The position numbers were made by a program, and so were the translations under genes. A model generated the notes under the pieces. The model searched no databases. It worked only from the letters and a program-made list of their open reading frames with translations, and was not told where the DNA came from. Source: Maribrevibacterium harenarium (lineage in GTDB: Bacteria; Pseudomonadota; Gammaproteobacteria; Pseudomonadales; Marinomonadaceae). Taken from it: DNA of 64,000 bases. Location of the stretch: positions 1 to 64,000 of the forward strand of contig NZ_VFRR01000007.1 in the NCBI RefSeq assembly GCF_006385675.1, in the 5' to 3' direction. Positions 35,227-44,015 of this stretch are shown here, in pieces; within the stretch, counting starts at the first letter, position 1; each line of letters starts with the position of its first letter.

Positions 35227-36336
35227 ATGCCGACATTGCCACTTGTTGTGATTTTCGCCGCTCTGACCCTCAGTGCCTGTAGCCAGCGAGAAATTCATCC
35301 TTCCAATGATTTCCCCAATAACGGTCGCGATGAACAAGCTCAAAAACGCGATAGTTTATATCTGCAAGAACGATTACCACCAGCGCTACCTTATCCCGAG
35401 CCCGAGTTTTTCACCGGCATAGAACAAAACCAACGTTATCTAGCGCGTATTACGCCAGCAGAGTATGTGTTCGAACAACTGCAAGTCACCACCGCGGATC
35501 TTCAAGTGGTCAACAAAGAAGTTGCCACCTGGTTACAACACCCAACTTATTCTCCCAAGCTGCGTGCCCATCAGCTAGCGGGGCAAGACCAACGGGGTAA
35601 TGTGCAAATTACCGGTTATTACGTTCCCATCTTGCCGGTACGCCATCAAGCGGACGCGGAATATAAGTACCCCCTTTATAAACGCCCGCCCAAAACGGCG
35701 GGTGAGCCCTTGCCCACTCGGGAGCAAATTGATTTTGAAGGAGCCCTGGATGGCATGGGCTTGGAACTCGCTTACACCAATAGCCTGATCGACAACTTCT
35801 TTTTACATGTACAAGGCTCCGGCGTGGTGGAATACGAAGATGGTCAACAACGGCTGCTCTCTTGGGGAGGCGTCAATGGCCATGGTTATCGCAGCATCGG
35901 GAAAGAATTAATTGAACGGGGGGAGATCGCCCCGGAAGATATGTCCGCTCAAGCCATTAAAGATTGGCTCGCAGCAAATCCCCAGCGACACCGGGAAATT
36001 ATGTCGACCAACCCAAGTTATCTGTTTTTTAGCGAAGGCCCCAACCAGCCCGTCGGAGCGGCTAATGTGGCGTTAACGCCGGGTTACTCGGTGGCCGTTG
36101 ATCCCAGCGTGATTCCTTTGGGCAGCGTACTATTAGGGGAACTGCCCCGCCTCAATGGGCAGGGCGAATTAGTCGGCCACGAGTGGCGACTCTTATTAGC
36201 CCAAGATAAAGGCGGAGCGATAAAAGGGCCCGGCCATATCGACTGGTATCAGGGTATCGGCGAAGAAGCCCATTTCCACGCCAGCCAGTTAAAACACTAC
36301 GGTCGTGTCTGGTTACTATTGCCGGATCAGCGTTAA
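35227..36336 (+). CDS. mltA: Membrane-bound lytic murein transglycosylase A
   Basis: A 369-residue outer-membrane lipoprotein that cleaves peptidoglycan glycan strands to 1,6-anhydro products. The start at 35227 gives a clean signal and lipobox LSAC (Cys near residue 18). The MltA domain is evident from GYYVPILPVR, DGMGLELAYTNSL and FLHVQGSG. The C-terminal 3D-type domain has the conserved aspartates in VAVDPSVIPLGS and AQDKGGAIKGPGHIDWY. Length matches E. coli MltA (365). Confidence 0.94.
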   Translation: MPTLPLVVIFAALTLSACSQREIHPSNDFPNNGRDEQAQKRDSLYLQERLPPALPYPEPEFFTGIEQNQRYLARITPAEYVFEQLQVTTADLQVVNKEVATWLQHPTYSPKLRAHQLAGQDQRGNVQITGYYVPILPVRHQADAEYKYPLYKRPPKTAGEPLPTREQIDFEGALDGMGLELAYTNSLIDNFFLHVQGSGVVEYEDGQQRLLSWGGVNGHGYRSIGKELIERGEIAPEDMSAQAIKDWLAANPQRHREIMSTNPSYLFFSEGPNQPVGAANVALTPGYSVAVDPSVIPLGSVLLGELPRLNGQGELVGHEWRLLLAQDKGGAIKGPGHIDWYQGIGEEAHFHASQLKHYGRVWLLLPDQR

Positions 36337-36353
36337 ATGACAGAGCCGAGCTG

Positions 36354-37847
36354 CTAATACAAATCTGTGTGCAGGCGCTGAGCCATTTGTTCCGGGGACA
36401 GCCATTGTTCAAGCTCCGCTAACACGCTTTCGCCAAATCCTCGTTTACTGCCACACACATAAATATGGGCCCCAAGCTCTACTACCCAGCGCTGTAGCTC
36501 TGCCTGCTGCAATAGCATCTTGTCCTGCACATACATCCCCTCGTCTTTCGACCACGCATATTCCACCTGAGTCAGCACACCGGCCGCCTGTAAGCTCCAT
36601 AGTTCTTCAGCAAAATAATGATCATGCTGTTGGTGCTGCTCACCAAACAGCAACCAATTGGGCGTTTGGCTATGCCAGCGTTGCTTCTGGCGCAGGAAAC
36701 CCAACAGCGGAGCTAAACCCGTTCCGGCACCAATCAGAATCAATGGCACATCGCCCGTTAAGTGAAAATGCTCGTGTCGGCGCAACTCTGCCATCACCGA
36801 GTCACCGACCGCTAACTGGGATAAATAGTGGGAGCACACGCCCGGTGTGCCATTCTCACGCCAGTGTTCGCGCACCAGCAAGTCCACCTGCCCAGATTCA
36901 CAGGAAGCAATGGAATACAGTCGTTCATGGTGGTGCGCTTGTTTTTCATTACCCACACCATCGGTATCGGTTAGTGGGCGAATAGCAATCACATCCCCAA
37001 CTTGATAGTCAGCCCCAGCTCGATACAAGCGGATATGATGGGCCCGACGAGAAACTTTGTCTGGATTTAAACAACGATTTTCCATCACCGTAAAAGGCAC
37101 AAAGGTATCCTCTAAAGGAGATACCGATCGCCCCAATCTATGACTAATACCCTGCCACCACGACTCTACCGTGGGCAAATGCATACGATCCACTTCCACC
37201 ACAGGAGTGTCTGCCAAGGGGCGCCAACCAAGGCGTTGGAAAGCCGCTGCTAAACGGTGTCCAAAGGCACAAAAGCTGGCATAGCTGCGATCTCCGAGAG
37301 CTAATACACTCAACTGCTGACCATTGGCGGTCTGTTGCCAATTCATGATATCTCGCTCGAAGGCCCGAGCACTGTCCGGCGCCTCCCCTTCACCGTAGGT
37401 ACTGACCACCAAAATAACTTTTTCATATCGATGTACCAAGGCGGCATTCAGCTCTGACAGGCAATGAAAATCCGCATGTTGTGCCAAACTCTGATGAAAG
37501 CGTTGTGCCAAAGAACGGGCCGCTCCGGTTTGACTAGCATAGGCAATGAGGGTGTTTTTCGGCATCGACTCGGCACCAGAAGCAGGCATCCACTTTTTCA
37601 CCAACCACAATGCCAGACAAACCAAGCTAGTGAAGCCTATTAGCAAGAGCAGATTGTCGGCAAACCACACCATCCGCACCGAGGTATAAACACCGGCCAT
37701 GACACCCTCTGCCAAGAATTCATTCGCCGGCTGTCTCAAGGGCAGTCCTGTCGGCCAAATAGAAAAGCTCACTGTTAGGGCAATCTCCATCAGGACGAGC
37801 GCTCCAGCCAAAGACATGCACACAGACAGCAACTTGTTTACTGACAT
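36354..37847 (-). CDS. Membrane-anchored flavodoxin/FAD/NADPH reductase (sulfite-reductase-like flavoprotein)
   Basis: A 497-residue protein. Two N-terminal membrane helices (about residues 6-28 and 60-84) are followed by a flavodoxin domain (YASQTGAARSLAQ near 103, STYGEGEAPDSARAF near 148), an FAD domain (RLYSIASCESG near 311), and an NADPH domain (LIGAGTGLAPLLGF near 370, YVCGSKRG near 463). It moves electrons from NADPH through FAD and FMN, probably to a membrane partner. It is divergent from a PepSY-type membrane gene across two Fur-like boxes, and fusions of exactly these two modules are known. It therefore likely supplies electrons for periplasmic ferric-siderophore reduction. GGAG lies nine bases before the start at 37847. 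Confidence 0.85.
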   Translation of the reverse strand: MSVNKLLSVCMSLAGALVLMEIALTVSFSIWPTGLPLRQPANEFLAEGVMAGVYTSVRMVWFADNLLLLIGFTSLVCLALWLVKKWMPASGAESMPKNTLIAYASQTGAARSLAQRFHQSLAQHADFHCLSELNAALVHRYEKVILVVSTYGEGEAPDSARAFERDIMNWQQTANGQQLSVLALGDRSYASFCAFGHRLAAAFQRLGWRPLADTPVVEVDRMHLPTVESWWQGISHRLGRSVSPLEDTFVPFTVMENRCLNPDKVSRRAHHIRLYRAGADYQVGDVIAIRPLTDTDGVGNEKQAHHHERLYSIASCESGQVDLLVREHWRENGTPGVCSHYLSQLAVGDSVMAELRRHEHFHLTGDVPLILIGAGTGLAPLLGFLRQKQRWHSQTPNWLLFGEQHQQHDHYFAEELWSLQAAGVLTQVEYAWSKDEGMYVQDKMLLQQAELQRWVVELGAHIYVCGSKRGFGESVLAELEQWLSPEQMAQRLHTDLY

Positions 37848-37878
37848 AGGAACGAACTCCAAATTAGCAAATATTAAC

Positions 37879-37897
37879 GAGAATGATTTGCATTATA
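37879..37897. promoter_or_regulatory. Fur box 1 between flavoprotein and PepSY operon
   Basis: Matches 14 of 19 positions of the Fur consensus GATAATGATAATCATTATC. It is placed to control the minus-strand flavoprotein gene and possibly the plus-strand operon. Confidence 0.65.
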
Positions 37898-37922
37898 TTG
37901 ATATCGGCAAACAAAATCATTA

Positions 37923-37941
37923 GCATATGATAATCAATTTT
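37923..37941. promoter_or_regulatory. Fur box 2 upstream of the PepSY operon
   Basis: Matches 13 of 19 Fur consensus positions, with the core ATGATAATCA exact. It ends 17 bp before the PepSY start codon. Confidence 0.6.
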
Positions 37942-37958
37942 ATTTAAGACTCATTTTT

Positions 37959-38558
37959 ATGTCTCTCAACTCTGTCACTCGCTGGATGCGTTGGCTGCAC
38001 ATTTATACCGCCGCCCCAGTACTGGCGTTGATGTTGTTGTTTGCCGTTACTGGGTTGCTGCTCAATCACAACGATTGGTCTCTTGGTACAACGGAACAAC
38101 ACCAACATGAATTCGAATTACCCCAAGAATTGCTAGAGCAGAACTGGGGTGAAGGTAGTACCGAAACGGCCTTAGCCCTATTGCTATGGCTAGAAAAAAA
38201 CCATGGCATACGTGGCGTTGATATTGAGATCGAATGGGAGCCTGCAGAGGAATTGGTAATAGTGACACTGGAAGGGCCCCACGGAGCTTATTCGGTAGAA
38301 GCTTACCCCTCTGAAGGGATAGTGGAAGTATTTCAACGTCAGCTACCCGTGTTGGAAATGCTGAACAACCTACACCGCGGCAAGCACGTCACCGGCTTAT
38401 GGCGTTTGCTCGCCGATATCTCGGCCATTTTTATGGTGCTGTTCTGTCTGTCCGGTTTTTGGTTGGTACTGATTAATCGAGCCCAGCGAGTGCCTGCATC
38501 TGGCTGGATCTCACTGGGATTAGCCCTGATGGCGATGGCCATTTATTTAATGCATTAA
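37959..38558 (+). CDS. PepSY-type membrane protein (FpvG-like position)
   Basis: A 199-residue protein with an N-terminal membrane helix (about residues 18-36), a periplasmic PepSY-like domain (about 55-125) and two C-terminal helices. Histidines at the helix ends (WLHIY, LLNHNDW, LHRGKHVTGLW) are placed like haem ligands in PepSY_TM reductases; that is inference. It is the first gene of a nine-gene operon ending with an ABC transporter. In Pseudomonas aeruginosa the comparable operon starts with the inner-membrane protein FpvG, needed for iron release from pyoverdine. Confidence 0.75.
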   Translation: MSLNSVTRWMRWLHIYTAAPVLALMLLFAVTGLLLNHNDWSLGTTEQHQHEFELPQELLEQNWGEGSTETALALLLWLEKNHGIRGVDIEIEWEPAEELVIVTLEGPHGAYSVEAYPSEGIVEVFQRQLPVLEMLNNLHRGKHVTGLWRLLADISAIFMVLFCLSGFWLVLINRAQRVPASGWISLGLALMAMAIYLMH

Positions 38559-38569
38559 AGGAGAGCTTT

Positions 38570-39046
38570 GTGCGTAAATTTGTTACACAACTAGGTTTCG
38601 CTGCGGCCTTAGGTACAGCAACCCTTGCTAATGCCGCCACTATTGACGTGGCCTTTGAAATTCCCGCACTGGCGGCAGAACGCTACGCCAACCCTTATGT
38701 GGCCATTTGGGCTGAGGAAGGTAGAGAGGCCAAACCCCTACTACTCTGGCACTTGAACAAGAAAGAAGACAAGTGGTTACCCGATATCAAACGCTGGTGG
38801 CGCAAAATCGGTCGCTATGATGCCCATGTAGACAGTCTAACCGGTGCCACCCGTGGCCCGGGCAACTACCAAGAAACCTTAGACATCGGCGCGGCACAAA
38901 CCTTCACCCTTTACCTTGAAGTGGTGCGGGAAAATGGTGGTCGCTCCCTAGTCGATACCAAAATAGATCTCACTCAAAAGCAAAACACTTACACCATTCC
39001 TGCTGCGGATGAAATCGGCCAAGTCACCATCACCGTCAATCGCTAA
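38570..39046 (+). CDS. DUF2271 periplasmic protein
   Basis: A 158-residue protein with a cleavable signal peptide (processing near ANAA, residue 23). The DUF2271 pattern is visible: YVAIWAEEGREAKPLLLWHLNKKEDKWL, then the RWWR motif and DSLTGATRGPG. The family is found with PepSY membrane proteins in iron-regulated loci. The function is unknown; a periplasmic electron-transfer or siderophore-handling role is inferred from context. It is 11 bp after the PepSY gene. Confidence 0.82.
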   Translation: MRKFVTQLGFAAALGTATLANAATIDVAFEIPALAAERYANPYVAIWAEEGREAKPLLLWHLNKKEDKWLPDIKRWWRKIGRYDAHVDSLTGATRGPGNYQETLDIGAAQTFTLYLEVVRENGGRSLVDTKIDLTQKQNTYTIPAADEIGQVTITVNR

Positions 39047-39068
39047 CCTCTAAACAAGGACAATCACG

Positions 39069-39878
39069 ATGTTTAAGCAAGCTCTAATCGTTGGTTCATT
39101 AATGTTCTCTGGCGTCTCACTGGCTCATAACGTGCTGGTATTCCCTGAGTTTTTTAACGTCAACAACCCGAAAGCCGTAGCCATTGATGCTACTGCCACA
39201 CATGGCCTATTCCGTATCGAGAAACCCGTTTCTGCCGATGCCATCAGCGTATATGGCCCAGATGGTAAATCCGTGCGCGATATCGGCACCGTTATCAAAG
39301 GCTTAACTCGTACGTCATTCGAACTACCGATTACCGAAGAAGGAACCTATAAGGTGGTATATGGCTCTGGGGAAGCGGGCTATATGACTTCCTACACCAT
39401 AGGTGCTCGTGACACCAACAAACGTCTACGGGGTGTGAACAAGACCCAGGCTCAGTCCCAAGTGCCAGCCGACGCCAAGAATGTCCAAACGATCCGTATG
39501 GCCCGTACCTCAGTTGCCTTCATTACTAATAAGCTACCAACTGACACCGTGTTCAAACCCGCTGGCAAGGGTCTAGAGCTAGTCCCTATTACTCACCCTG
39601 CCGATTACATCAATGGAGAAGAAATCGCCCTGAAAGTGGTGATGGATGGCAAGCCGCTAAAGGGCGCTGAAATCAAATTTGAAGCGGAAGCCAGTCAGTA
39701 TCGTGCCAGCGAAGAGCCGACGGTGATCACTACCGATGACAAGGGTGAAGCCAGTATTACCTTGGAAGAAGCCGGTCGCTATATCGCTACCGTTAGCTTC
39801 AATGGTCAGAGCACCGACCCAGAAGCCGATATGGATATGTTCTCTGTGTTTTACCCATTTGAGGTGATTTACGAATGA
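39069..39878 (+). CDS. DUF4198 periplasmic protein
   Basis: A 269-residue protein with a signal peptide cut after SLA, leaving mature His-Asn at about residues 20-21, which could bind a metal at the new N-terminus. Two beta-sandwich domains follow, the second (about 185-245) with the GKPLKGAEIKFEAE and TDDKGEASITLEEAGRY pattern of bacterial Ig-like folds. DUF4198 proteins recur in metal-uptake operons. The gene overlaps the next start by 4 bp. Confidence 0.82.
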   Translation: MFKQALIVGSLMFSGVSLAHNVLVFPEFFNVNNPKAVAIDATATHGLFRIEKPVSADAISVYGPDGKSVRDIGTVIKGLTRTSFELPITEEGTYKVVYGSGEAGYMTSYTIGARDTNKRLRGVNKTQAQSQVPADAKNVQTIRMARTSVAFITNKLPTDTVFKPAGKGLELVPITHPADYINGEEIALKVVMDGKPLKGAEIKFEAEASQYRASEEPTVITTDDKGEASITLEEAGRYIATVSFNGQSTDPEADMDMFSVFYPFEVIYE

Positions 39879-40183
39879 TTAAAGCAACCACGTTTGGAGT
39901 TGTCACTGCTTTGGCTTTGCTTTCCGGCAAAGCCTTAGCCCATTACCCCACCTTAGACTGCTATCAAGAGACTGGAAAACTGCACTGTGTTGCAGGCTTT
40001 AGCGATGGTTCCCCAGCCTACGATGAAACGGTGGAAGTACGCAGCTACTACGATGATGTACTCCATAGCATCACTACCGATGCTAATGGCGAGTTCCAGA
40101 TCCCTATGCCAGAGGGTGAGTTCTATGTCATTTTCGACCCAGGTCATGAATCCCCAGCCGAGTTTGACTATGCCGAGCTCTAA
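39875..40183 (+). CDS. Small secreted protein of the Fpv-like operon
   Basis: A 102-residue protein with a signal peptide (cut near ALA, residue 22). The mature part starts HYPTLDCYQETGKLHCVAGF with two cysteines spaced for a disulfide, then a short carboxypeptidase-regulatory-like beta unit (TDANGEFQIPMPEGEFYV). I cannot name a family. Its position corresponds to a small accessory gene (FpvJ-like) of the Pseudomonas operon. It starts within the DUF4198 stop (ATGA) and overlaps the next gene by 14 bp, so translation is tightly coupled. Confidence 0.7.
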   Translation: MIKATTFGVVTALALLSGKALAHYPTLDCYQETGKLHCVAGFSDGSPAYDETVEVRSYYDDVLHSITTDANGEFQIPMPEGEFYVIFDPGHESPAEFDYAEL

Positions 40184-40607
40184 TATTGAAGTAGTCATCC
40201 CCGATGATGGCCGACAAGAGACACGCTACTTCGCTTTTATCAGTATTGCTGTAGTTGTGGTGGCTGGAATGTTGCTGTGGCTTAACCATAGCGGTGCACA
40301 AACCAAACTAAGTGAGCTACCAAACCAACTGAGCAACAGTGCCACCCAAATCAGTAATGCTATTGCAGAGCTCAATATGCTCGATGAAGCTGGGCTGCTT
40401 ACCTACCCACTCTCGGCAGAATTGCTGCCTTTGCCGGTAATCCCTGGCGCTAGCCTGCATGAGTTCAGCCAAACCTGTTATGTCATTGAGCAAGCTGGCT
40501 ATCTGTTCGCCATCGAAAAAGAAACCGCGTGGCAAGCCCATTGGGCCAAAAGTGACCTGATCGCAGACTGTCACGCCAACCTTAATTGGCACGAGCTAAA
40601 TCATTAG
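40170..40607 (+). CDS. Single-pass membrane protein of the Fpv-like operon (possibly DUF6162)
   Basis: A 145-residue protein with a short cytosolic N-terminus, one membrane helix (about residues 19-37) and a periplasmic domain of about 105 residues with two cysteines (SQTCYV and DCHANL). The start at 40170 is inside the previous gene; the long upstream open frame is only an overlap artefact. It may belong to DUF6162, which accompanies metal ABC transporters, and it occupies the FpvK-like position. The function is unknown. Confidence 0.68.
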   Translation: MPSSNIEVVIPDDGRQETRYFAFISIAVVVVAGMLLWLNHSGAQTKLSELPNQLSNSATQISNAIAELNMLDEAGLLTYPLSAELLPLPVIPGASLHEFSQTCYVIEQAGYLFAIEKETAWQAHWAKSDLIADCHANLNWHELNH

Positions 40608-40615
40608 GAGTTGTT

Positions 40616-41467
40616 ATGAAATACTTGGTTGCCCTATGCCTCATTCTGGCAAGCCATTCGGCGCTGGCGCATCTACAGGTTGGCATCACACTGCATCCGT
40701 ACTACTCGTATGTCGCCAATATTGTGGGCGATCGGGCCGACGTATTACCCCTCATAGACAGTGGCTTTAACCCACATAATTACCAGCTCAGTCCAGCGGA
40801 TATCGAGCGTTTAAATAGCTTAGATGCCTTGGTCGTTAATGGCATCGGCCATGACTTATTTGCCACCAATACAGTGGAGCGCTTACAGCCGAAACACCTG
40901 ACCGTTATCTGGGCTAATCAGGATGTTCCTTTGATCGGCCATGATGAAAAAGTGAACGCTCACTCTTTTGTATCAATAGATGCGGCCATTCGTCAGGTCT
41001 ACACCATTGCCAAAGCACTCGGTGAACTGGATGCCGAAAACAAAACTTACTTCCTACGCAATGCCATGGACTATGCGCGCACGCTGCGAGCGTTGAAAAC
41101 ACCGGTGCAACAGGCGTTGCTCAATCAAGACCTAAGTAATATTCGCATTGCCAGTACCCACGGAGCCTATGCCTATCTACTGCAGGAGTTTGGTCTGACT
41201 GTCTCGGCCATTATCGAACCTGCTCACGGGGTTTCCCCTACCGCCAGCCAGCTGGAAGATACCATTCAAACCATTCGCCAACAGAATATTGATGTGCTCT
41301 TTACCGAGCTGAATATGGAAAACCACTATGTGGATCTGATCGAACAGGAAACGGGCATCAAGATCTACTACTTCAGTCATATGACCCATGGGGAATACAG
41401 CGCCGATCAAGTAGAGCGAGAAATGAGTCACAACCTACGCAAACTGGCGGAGGCATTACAACCATGA
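40616..41467 (+). CDS. Metal/siderophore ABC transporter binding protein 1 (FpvC-like)
   Basis: A 283-residue periplasmic protein of the ZnuA/TroA cluster A-I fold. The signal peptide ends at ALA. Metal-ligand candidates are in HPYYSYV, GFNPHNYQLSP, STHGAYAYLL and near ELNMENHY. AGGAG precedes the ATG. By itself it looks like a zinc or manganese binder. The operon context with a second binding protein, PepSY/DUF proteins and Fur boxes argues for the FpvC-type role of taking iron released from a siderophore. Confidence 0.85.
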   Translation: MKYLVALCLILASHSALAHLQVGITLHPYYSYVANIVGDRADVLPLIDSGFNPHNYQLSPADIERLNSLDALVVNGIGHDLFATNTVERLQPKHLTVIWANQDVPLIGHDEKVNAHSFVSIDAAIRQVYTIAKALGELDAENKTYFLRNAMDYARTLRALKTPVQQALLNQDLSNIRIASTHGAYAYLLQEFGLTVSAIIEPAHGVSPTASQLEDTIQTIRQQNIDVLFTELNMENHYVDLIEQETGIKIYYFSHMTHGEYSADQVEREMSHNLRKLAEALQP

Positions 41468-42165
41468 GCCTCGGTCCCGCTATCGCATTACAGGATGTCA
41501 GTGTGACCGTGAAAGGTAACACGCTGCTAACACCGTTCTCGCTATCCTTATCCGCAGGCCAATGGCATGGTATCGCCGGCCCCAATGGTGGCGGGAAAAG
41601 CACCCTGCTGAAAGCATTAGCTGGGTTGCTCAATCACCAAGGTCGGATTGAACGCCATTGGCAACCAGATGACGCCAAGCAGATTGGCTACATGCCCCAG
41701 CTAGTGCCTTTCGACGCCACACTACACGTGACAGCGCTCGACTTTCTGCGAATGAACAGTAAAAAACGCCCTGTCTGGCAGCGTTATAAAACTGACTCAA
41801 AACTCGAGACAGCCATCGATAAAGTCGGCGTGGCAAATCTTCTCCCTAAACGTCTCGGCACCTTGTCAACGGGGGAACGTCAACGCATCTTACTCACCGC
41901 TGCACTGCTACATACCCCTAGCCTATTACTGTTAGATGAGCCTATTGCCGGGGTAGATCGCAAGGGGAGGGAGCACATCATCACGTTACTGAGCGAATTT
42001 CGCCAGCAAGGAGGCACGATTTTGATGGTGGAACACGACTGGCAGGTTATTCAGCAATACTGCGATAGCGTCAGTTGGATTGATGGTGGCCTGATAGAAC
42101 ACGGAGCACCCCAGATGTTTAGCCAAATGCAAGCTATGCCAATGGGGTTACGTCATGCTAGCTAG
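41464..42165 (+). CDS. Metal ABC transporter ATP-binding protein (FpvD-like)
   Basis: A 233-residue ABC ATPase: Walker A GPNGGGKST (about residues 40-48), signature LSTGERQRI (about 136-144; serine-threonine-glycine instead of SGG) and Walker B LLLLDEPIAG (about 155-164), then the switch histidine in MVEHDW. It energises the permease encoded next. It overlaps the preceding gene by 4 bp and the following by 11 bp. Confidence 0.92.
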   Translation: MSLGPAIALQDVSVTVKGNTLLTPFSLSLSAGQWHGIAGPNGGGKSTLLKALAGLLNHQGRIERHWQPDDAKQIGYMPQLVPFDATLHVTALDFLRMNSKKRPVWQRYKTDSKLETAIDKVGVANLLPKRLGTLSTGERQRILLTAALLHTPSLLLLDEPIAGVDRKGREHIITLLSEFRQQGGTILMVEHDWQVIQQYCDSVSWIDGGLIEHGAPQMFSQMQAMPMGLRHAS

Positions 42166-43051
42166 TATCCATCACTTTTTTAATAGCGGCGTCGAGCTAG
42201 GGGTACTGCCGACGATGTTTAGTTACGGCTTCGTCGTCAATGCCTTCTTGGCTTGCCTGATGATTGGCCCGCTACTGGGGGCGCTTGGCACTTTGGTGGT
42301 AGTCAAACGCTTGGCATTTTTATCAGAAGCCGTGGGGCACAGCGCCTTGACTGGGGTATCCATTGGCATTCTACTGGGGGAGCCGGTTACCGAACCTTGG
42401 ATAAGTCTGTTTGCTTTCTCGGTGCTGTTCGCTTTAGCGTTACAGTGGGTAAAAGGACGCACCACAGTGCCTTACGATGCCCTTATTGGGGTGTTTTTGG
42501 CCTTTGCCCTAGCGATGGGTGCCGCTTTGCTGATGTTTGTCGCCAAGAAGATCAATGCCCACCTAGTGGAACAGGTTTTATTCGGCTCCATTTTGACCGC
42601 CTCGGGCATGGATCTGGTGATTTTGTCGGTGATCTCTGTCGGTGTGCTCTGGCTGGCTTGGCGTTACAGTAACCAAGCCTACCTAAACGCCCTTAGTCCA
42701 GATATTGCTCACACCAGCCGAATTTCAGTAAAACTCCACGACTATGCCTTTGTGCTACTGATCGCTTTAGTCACCGTCGCCGCCGTGAAAATCATCGGTG
42801 CGATTCTCGTCGGAGCACTGTTGCTGATCCCAGCGGCTAGCGCACGCCTGATGGCCCATGACTTACGCTCTATGGTGCAATATTCCATGGTCATCGCCAC
42901 CAGCAGCGCGCTCATTGGCGTGCTCTTACCAATGCATATGAAATGGTCCATCGGCACCGGCCCCGCCATTATTTTGGTGGCCTGCTTGTGGTTCGTTTTC
43001 TCCCTATCTGTCTTTTCTCTACGTAAAGGAGCAACGACTCAATGCGCTTGA
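42155..43051 (+). CDS. Metal ABC transporter permease (FpvE-like)
   Basis: A 298-residue inner-membrane protein with about eight to nine helices. It matches the ZnuB/ABC-3 permease family, e.g. the segments RLAFLSEAVGHSALTG and KIIGAILVGALLLIPAASARL. It forms the channel for metal released by the two binding proteins of the operon. It overlaps the final operon gene by 10 bp. Confidence 0.92.
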   Translation: MLASIHHFFNSGVELGVLPTMFSYGFVVNAFLACLMIGPLLGALGTLVVVKRLAFLSEAVGHSALTGVSIGILLGEPVTEPWISLFAFSVLFALALQWVKGRTTVPYDALIGVFLAFALAMGAALLMFVAKKINAHLVEQVLFGSILTASGMDLVILSVISVGVLWLAWRYSNQAYLNALSPDIAHTSRISVKLHDYAFVLLIALVTVAAVKIIGAILVGALLLIPAASARLMAHDLRSMVQYSMVIATSSALIGVLLPMHMKWSIGTGPAIILVACLWFVFSLSVFSLRKGATTQCA

Positions 43052-43788
43052 TCGTTTTTCTCTGTCTCTGTTTAGCGACACCCGTATTTGCCAAAACAGT
43101 TGCCACCGTTAGCCCGATTGCCCATAGCATGAGCCAAGCACTGCTGGCTGATACGGATATTAAAGTAGACTATCTACCACCTACTAGGCTGCCACTCAAT
43201 CGTGTTGCCAGTTGGCTAGATAAAAACCGTACCGAGCCAGTGGACAGTTACGATGCTTACGTCACCATGCGCTCCCTGCGCCCTGAATTGGATTTTTATC
43301 CGACTCTGCGGGTGAGCAATATACGCATCGTACCGATCGATATGGCAGTCGCGCTCATTCCCGGTGGGGAGCAAGTTGCCCGCCAAGATAACGCCGACTA
43401 CTTTTGGCTCAACCCTAGCAATGCTCTGATGATGCTAGGTATCCTAAAACGTGATTTTATCGCCCTTTGGCCGGAACAAAAACAGCGTATCGAAGACAAC
43501 TACCGCCACACGGCGGATGGACTGCGCCAACTGCTATTAAGTTTGGACGAGCAACTGCTACAGCGTGGATATGAAGGCATCGTCCTTACCCAAGAAGAAC
43601 TTAGCCCCCTGAGCCAGAGCCTAATGCTGCCAACTTTAGCCCCCGCTGAAGCGGAGCTATTTCACGCTATTGTCATTACTAATCGCCCTAGCGACCAAGC
43701 TAACCAATGGGCTGTTGACGACTTTAGCCGCTTCCAGACGACACCATTTTTGCAACGCTGGCGCAGCAATATCGACCAATTACCTTAA
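43042..43788 (+). CDS. Second ABC binding protein (FpvF-like)
   Basis: A 248-residue periplasmic protein with a signal peptide (VFAKT). It has a shorter, diverged ZnuA-like fold: ATVSPIAHSMSQALL at the start and a DYFWLNPSNALMML helix in the middle. A metal ABC transporter with two binding proteins in one operon is the hallmark of FpvCDEF in P. aeruginosa, where FpvC and FpvF act together on siderophore iron. Several usual ZnuA ligands are not conserved. Confidence 0.76.
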   Translation: MRLIVFLCLCLATPVFAKTVATVSPIAHSMSQALLADTDIKVDYLPPTRLPLNRVASWLDKNRTEPVDSYDAYVTMRSLRPELDFYPTLRVSNIRIVPIDMAVALIPGGEQVARQDNADYFWLNPSNALMMLGILKRDFIALWPEQKQRIEDNYRHTADGLRQLLLSLDEQLLQRGYEGIVLTQEELSPLSQSLMLPTLAPAEAELFHAIVITNRPSDQANQWAVDDFSRFQTTPFLQRWRSNIDQLP

Positions 43789-43803
43789 TCTCTTCCTACC
43801 CCT

Positions 43804-43835
43804 AAGCCTACCTCAATCTATCACTAGGTAGGCTT
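43804..43835 (+). terminator. Hairpin terminator after the Fpv-like operon
   Basis: AAGCCTACCT (43804-43813) and AGGTAGGCTT (43826-43835) are exact inverted repeats. Only a weak T-rich tail follows. Confidence 0.62.
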
Positions 43836-43897
43836 CTTAAACTGCTCAAATCTTCTGTCCTGCGTTTTTCTCCATCTTTGCAAAAACAACCAAATAA

Positions 43898-43929
43898 AAT
43901 CCATTCTCATATTGAAATGAGAACTGTTA
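43898..43929. promoter_or_regulatory. Fur-like palindrome before the TonB-dependent receptor
   Basis: TTCTCAT (43904-43910) and ATGAGAA (43917-43923) are inverted around six bases. Overlapping TGAGAA/ATTCTCA elements are typical Fur 7-1-7-type targets. It lies about 90 bp before the receptor start. Confidence 0.58.
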
Positions 43930-44015
43930 CTGTTTAATATCTCCCACGCTTTTCTATTTCTTTACACAACCTTTAACAAAAACAAGCAATCTTTTCACGA
44001 GGATGACGTATAACG

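Noticed and set aside
39987-40169. Upstream part of the open frame leading into the 145-residue membrane protein
   Set aside because: It lies in another frame of the small secreted protein gene. The membrane helix and polar start fit an ATG at 40170.
43042-43788. Independent zinc-binding protein gene
   Set aside because: It overlaps the permease gene and ends the same operon, so it is better seen as the second binding protein of one transporter.
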